Positions 55,399-56,396 of a stretch of 56,396 bases of DNA are shown piece by piece. Made by a program: the position numbers and the translations under genes. Numbering within the stretch: the first letter of the stretch is position 1; the number at the start of each line of letters is the position of its first letter. The stretch is from Cryptomeria japonica (Eukaryota > Streptophyta > Pinopsida > Cupressales > Cupressaceae), in the NCBI RefSeq assembly GCF_030272615.1, contig NW_026729269.1:64001-120396 (forward strand), given 5' to 3'. Below the pieces are notes generated by a model that worked only from the letters and a program-made list of their open reading frames with translations, did not search any database and was not told where the DNA came from.

Positions 55399-56396
55399 AC
55401 CCTCCCTAGCTTAATTTGTGCATCGTCCTGATGCACTTATTGAATGCATCCAAAAGAGCCTATAGTTCATGATTAGTTTAAAACAAAAAAGGAAACAACT
55501 GTTGCATTTCCCTAGTGTCTTCCCATGTGGCATTCGTTTCATCATATTGATTCCATTGTACTTTGCATTGATCAACCTCTTTGTTGTGCAATTGGCACTG
55601 GTGCCTCTCCAATATTTTGAATGGCTCTATCATTATTTCTCCCATTTCCTGGACCTGTAAAACATCCCAATTCAAAATATGTTTCTCATCAAGTAGATAC
55701 TTTTTTCAGAAGAGATACATGCAAGACATCATGGATTCGGGTCAACTGGGGAGGTAAGGCCAACCAGTATGCAACTGGATTAATCCTTTCCAATATTTCA
55801 AAAGGTCCAACATAACGAGGTGCAAGCTTGGTCTTTTTACCAAACCTTATGGAACTCTTGTGTGGCCTAACCCTTAGGAAGACTTTCTCTCCCACCTCAA
55901 ACTCCCTTGGTGTCCTGTTCTTGTCTGCATAACTTTTCTGCCTATCTGAGGCTTCCTTCAATCTTTGCCTAATTTTATTAGTTTTCCTTTCCATTTCCTT
56001 CAGCATATCTGGTCCAACAATTACTCTATCCTCAAGACTATCCCAACTCAAAGGTGTTCGACATGACCTACCATACAATGCTTCGAAAGGTGCCATTCCC
56101 AAAGATGTTTGATATGCATTATTGTAAGCAAAATCTACTAGAGGTAGTTAATCTTCCCATTTCTTCTGTTGGTCCATGCAGTACATGCGAAGTAGGTCTT
56201 CTAAAATCTGATTTGTCCTTTCTGTTTGACCGTCGGTTTCAAGATGGTATGCAGTGCTAAAATCTAGTTGAGTTTCCAAAGCTGTTTGAAGAGTTGTCCA
56301 AAACCTTGAAGTGAACCTAGCATCTCTATCTGATATGATTTTCTCTGGCATTCCATGCAATCTAAATATTTCCTTAACAAAGCGCCTAGCCAAGGT
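55399..56396 (-). mobile_element. Ty3/gypsy chromovirus, 3' end, running off the window
   Basis: Integrase core, GPY/F module and chromodomain followed by the purine tract GCTAGGGAGGG (55410-55400) and the LTR start TGTCACAACC at 55399. This order is that of plant chromoviruses of the Tekay/Del type. The 5' part lies beyond the right edge. Confidence 0.9.
55475..56396 (-). pseudogene. Chromovirus integrase C-terminal part with chromodomain
   Basis: The frame entering at the right edge holds the second catalytic Asp (KIISDRDARFTSRFW) and the catalytic Glu (ETDGQTERTNQ). A TAA at 56148 after KKWED interrupts it. In the same frame LPLVDFAYNNAYQTS and MAPFEALYGRSCRTPLSWDS follow, then the GPY/F module (LAPRYVGPFEILERI). 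After LLKK, a one-base shift at an A6 run (near 55705) moves to the frame with ILNWDVLQ and the chromodomain (PFKILERHQC ... KVQWNQYDETNATWEDTREM). The chromodomain binds modified histone tails and steers insertion. The stop and the frameshift make this copy defective. Confidence 0.9.

Overview
The window is nuclear DNA of a seed plant with a large, repeat-rich genome. The evidence is plant-type Ty3/gypsy and Ty1/copia retroelements, plant LINE relics, and decayed pieces of plant-specific families: a DRM-type DNA methyltransferase, a DUF26/CRK-type kinase and a PPR protein. Long AT-rich spacers, long microsatellites and degenerate telomere-like minisatellites make a gymnosperm plausible, but the species cannot be read from the sequence. 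No complete, clearly functional host gene is visible. One short promoter-associated ORF (41458-41658) is the best candidate for a live host exon.

Left part (1-12581): unassigned repeats, then an old minus-strand LTR element (element A, 2630-9512) with no pol and only a gag/G-patch remnant, then microsatellites, a coiled-coil pseudo-ORF and a CCCTAA-rich tract. Centre (12582-28917): a 16.3-kb minus-strand Ty3/gypsy element of the Tat/Ogre type (element B). It has 1986-bp LTRs that differ at only two positions by eye, a 5-bp target duplication, gag-protease with a G-patch, RT, RNase H, a second RNase H and integrase. Pol carries two internal stops and a frameshift, and one more stop separates it from gag-pro. 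A and B share a primer-binding site matching tRNA-Trp, a similar polypurine tract and a TGTAGTG/C LTR start, so A may be a non-autonomous relative of the B family.

Right of B (28918-41400): TTAGGG-like degenerate repeats, an LTR-like relic, a LINE 3' end, compound microsatellites, a copia RNase H relic with its 3' LTR start, a very long pyrimidine-rich tract, and a second LINE relic with an RNase H domain.

Host-derived relics (41300-50700): a promoter-like ORF, then a decayed DRM methyltransferase locus. At 42669-42900 two DRM motif-I segments lie in inverted orientation and form a long hairpin with a 36-bp core that is nearly perfectly paired. If transcribed it would give small RNAs antisense to a de novo DNA methyltransferase, which makes it the most interesting candidate in the window. 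A PPR pseudogene, a DUF26-type kinase pseudogene lacking its catalytic core, and an unknown exon-like block follow. The right end (51286-56396) holds LTR relics, a minisatellite, a GC-rich multi-hairpin block and the 3' end of a chromodomain-bearing gypsy element that runs off the window.
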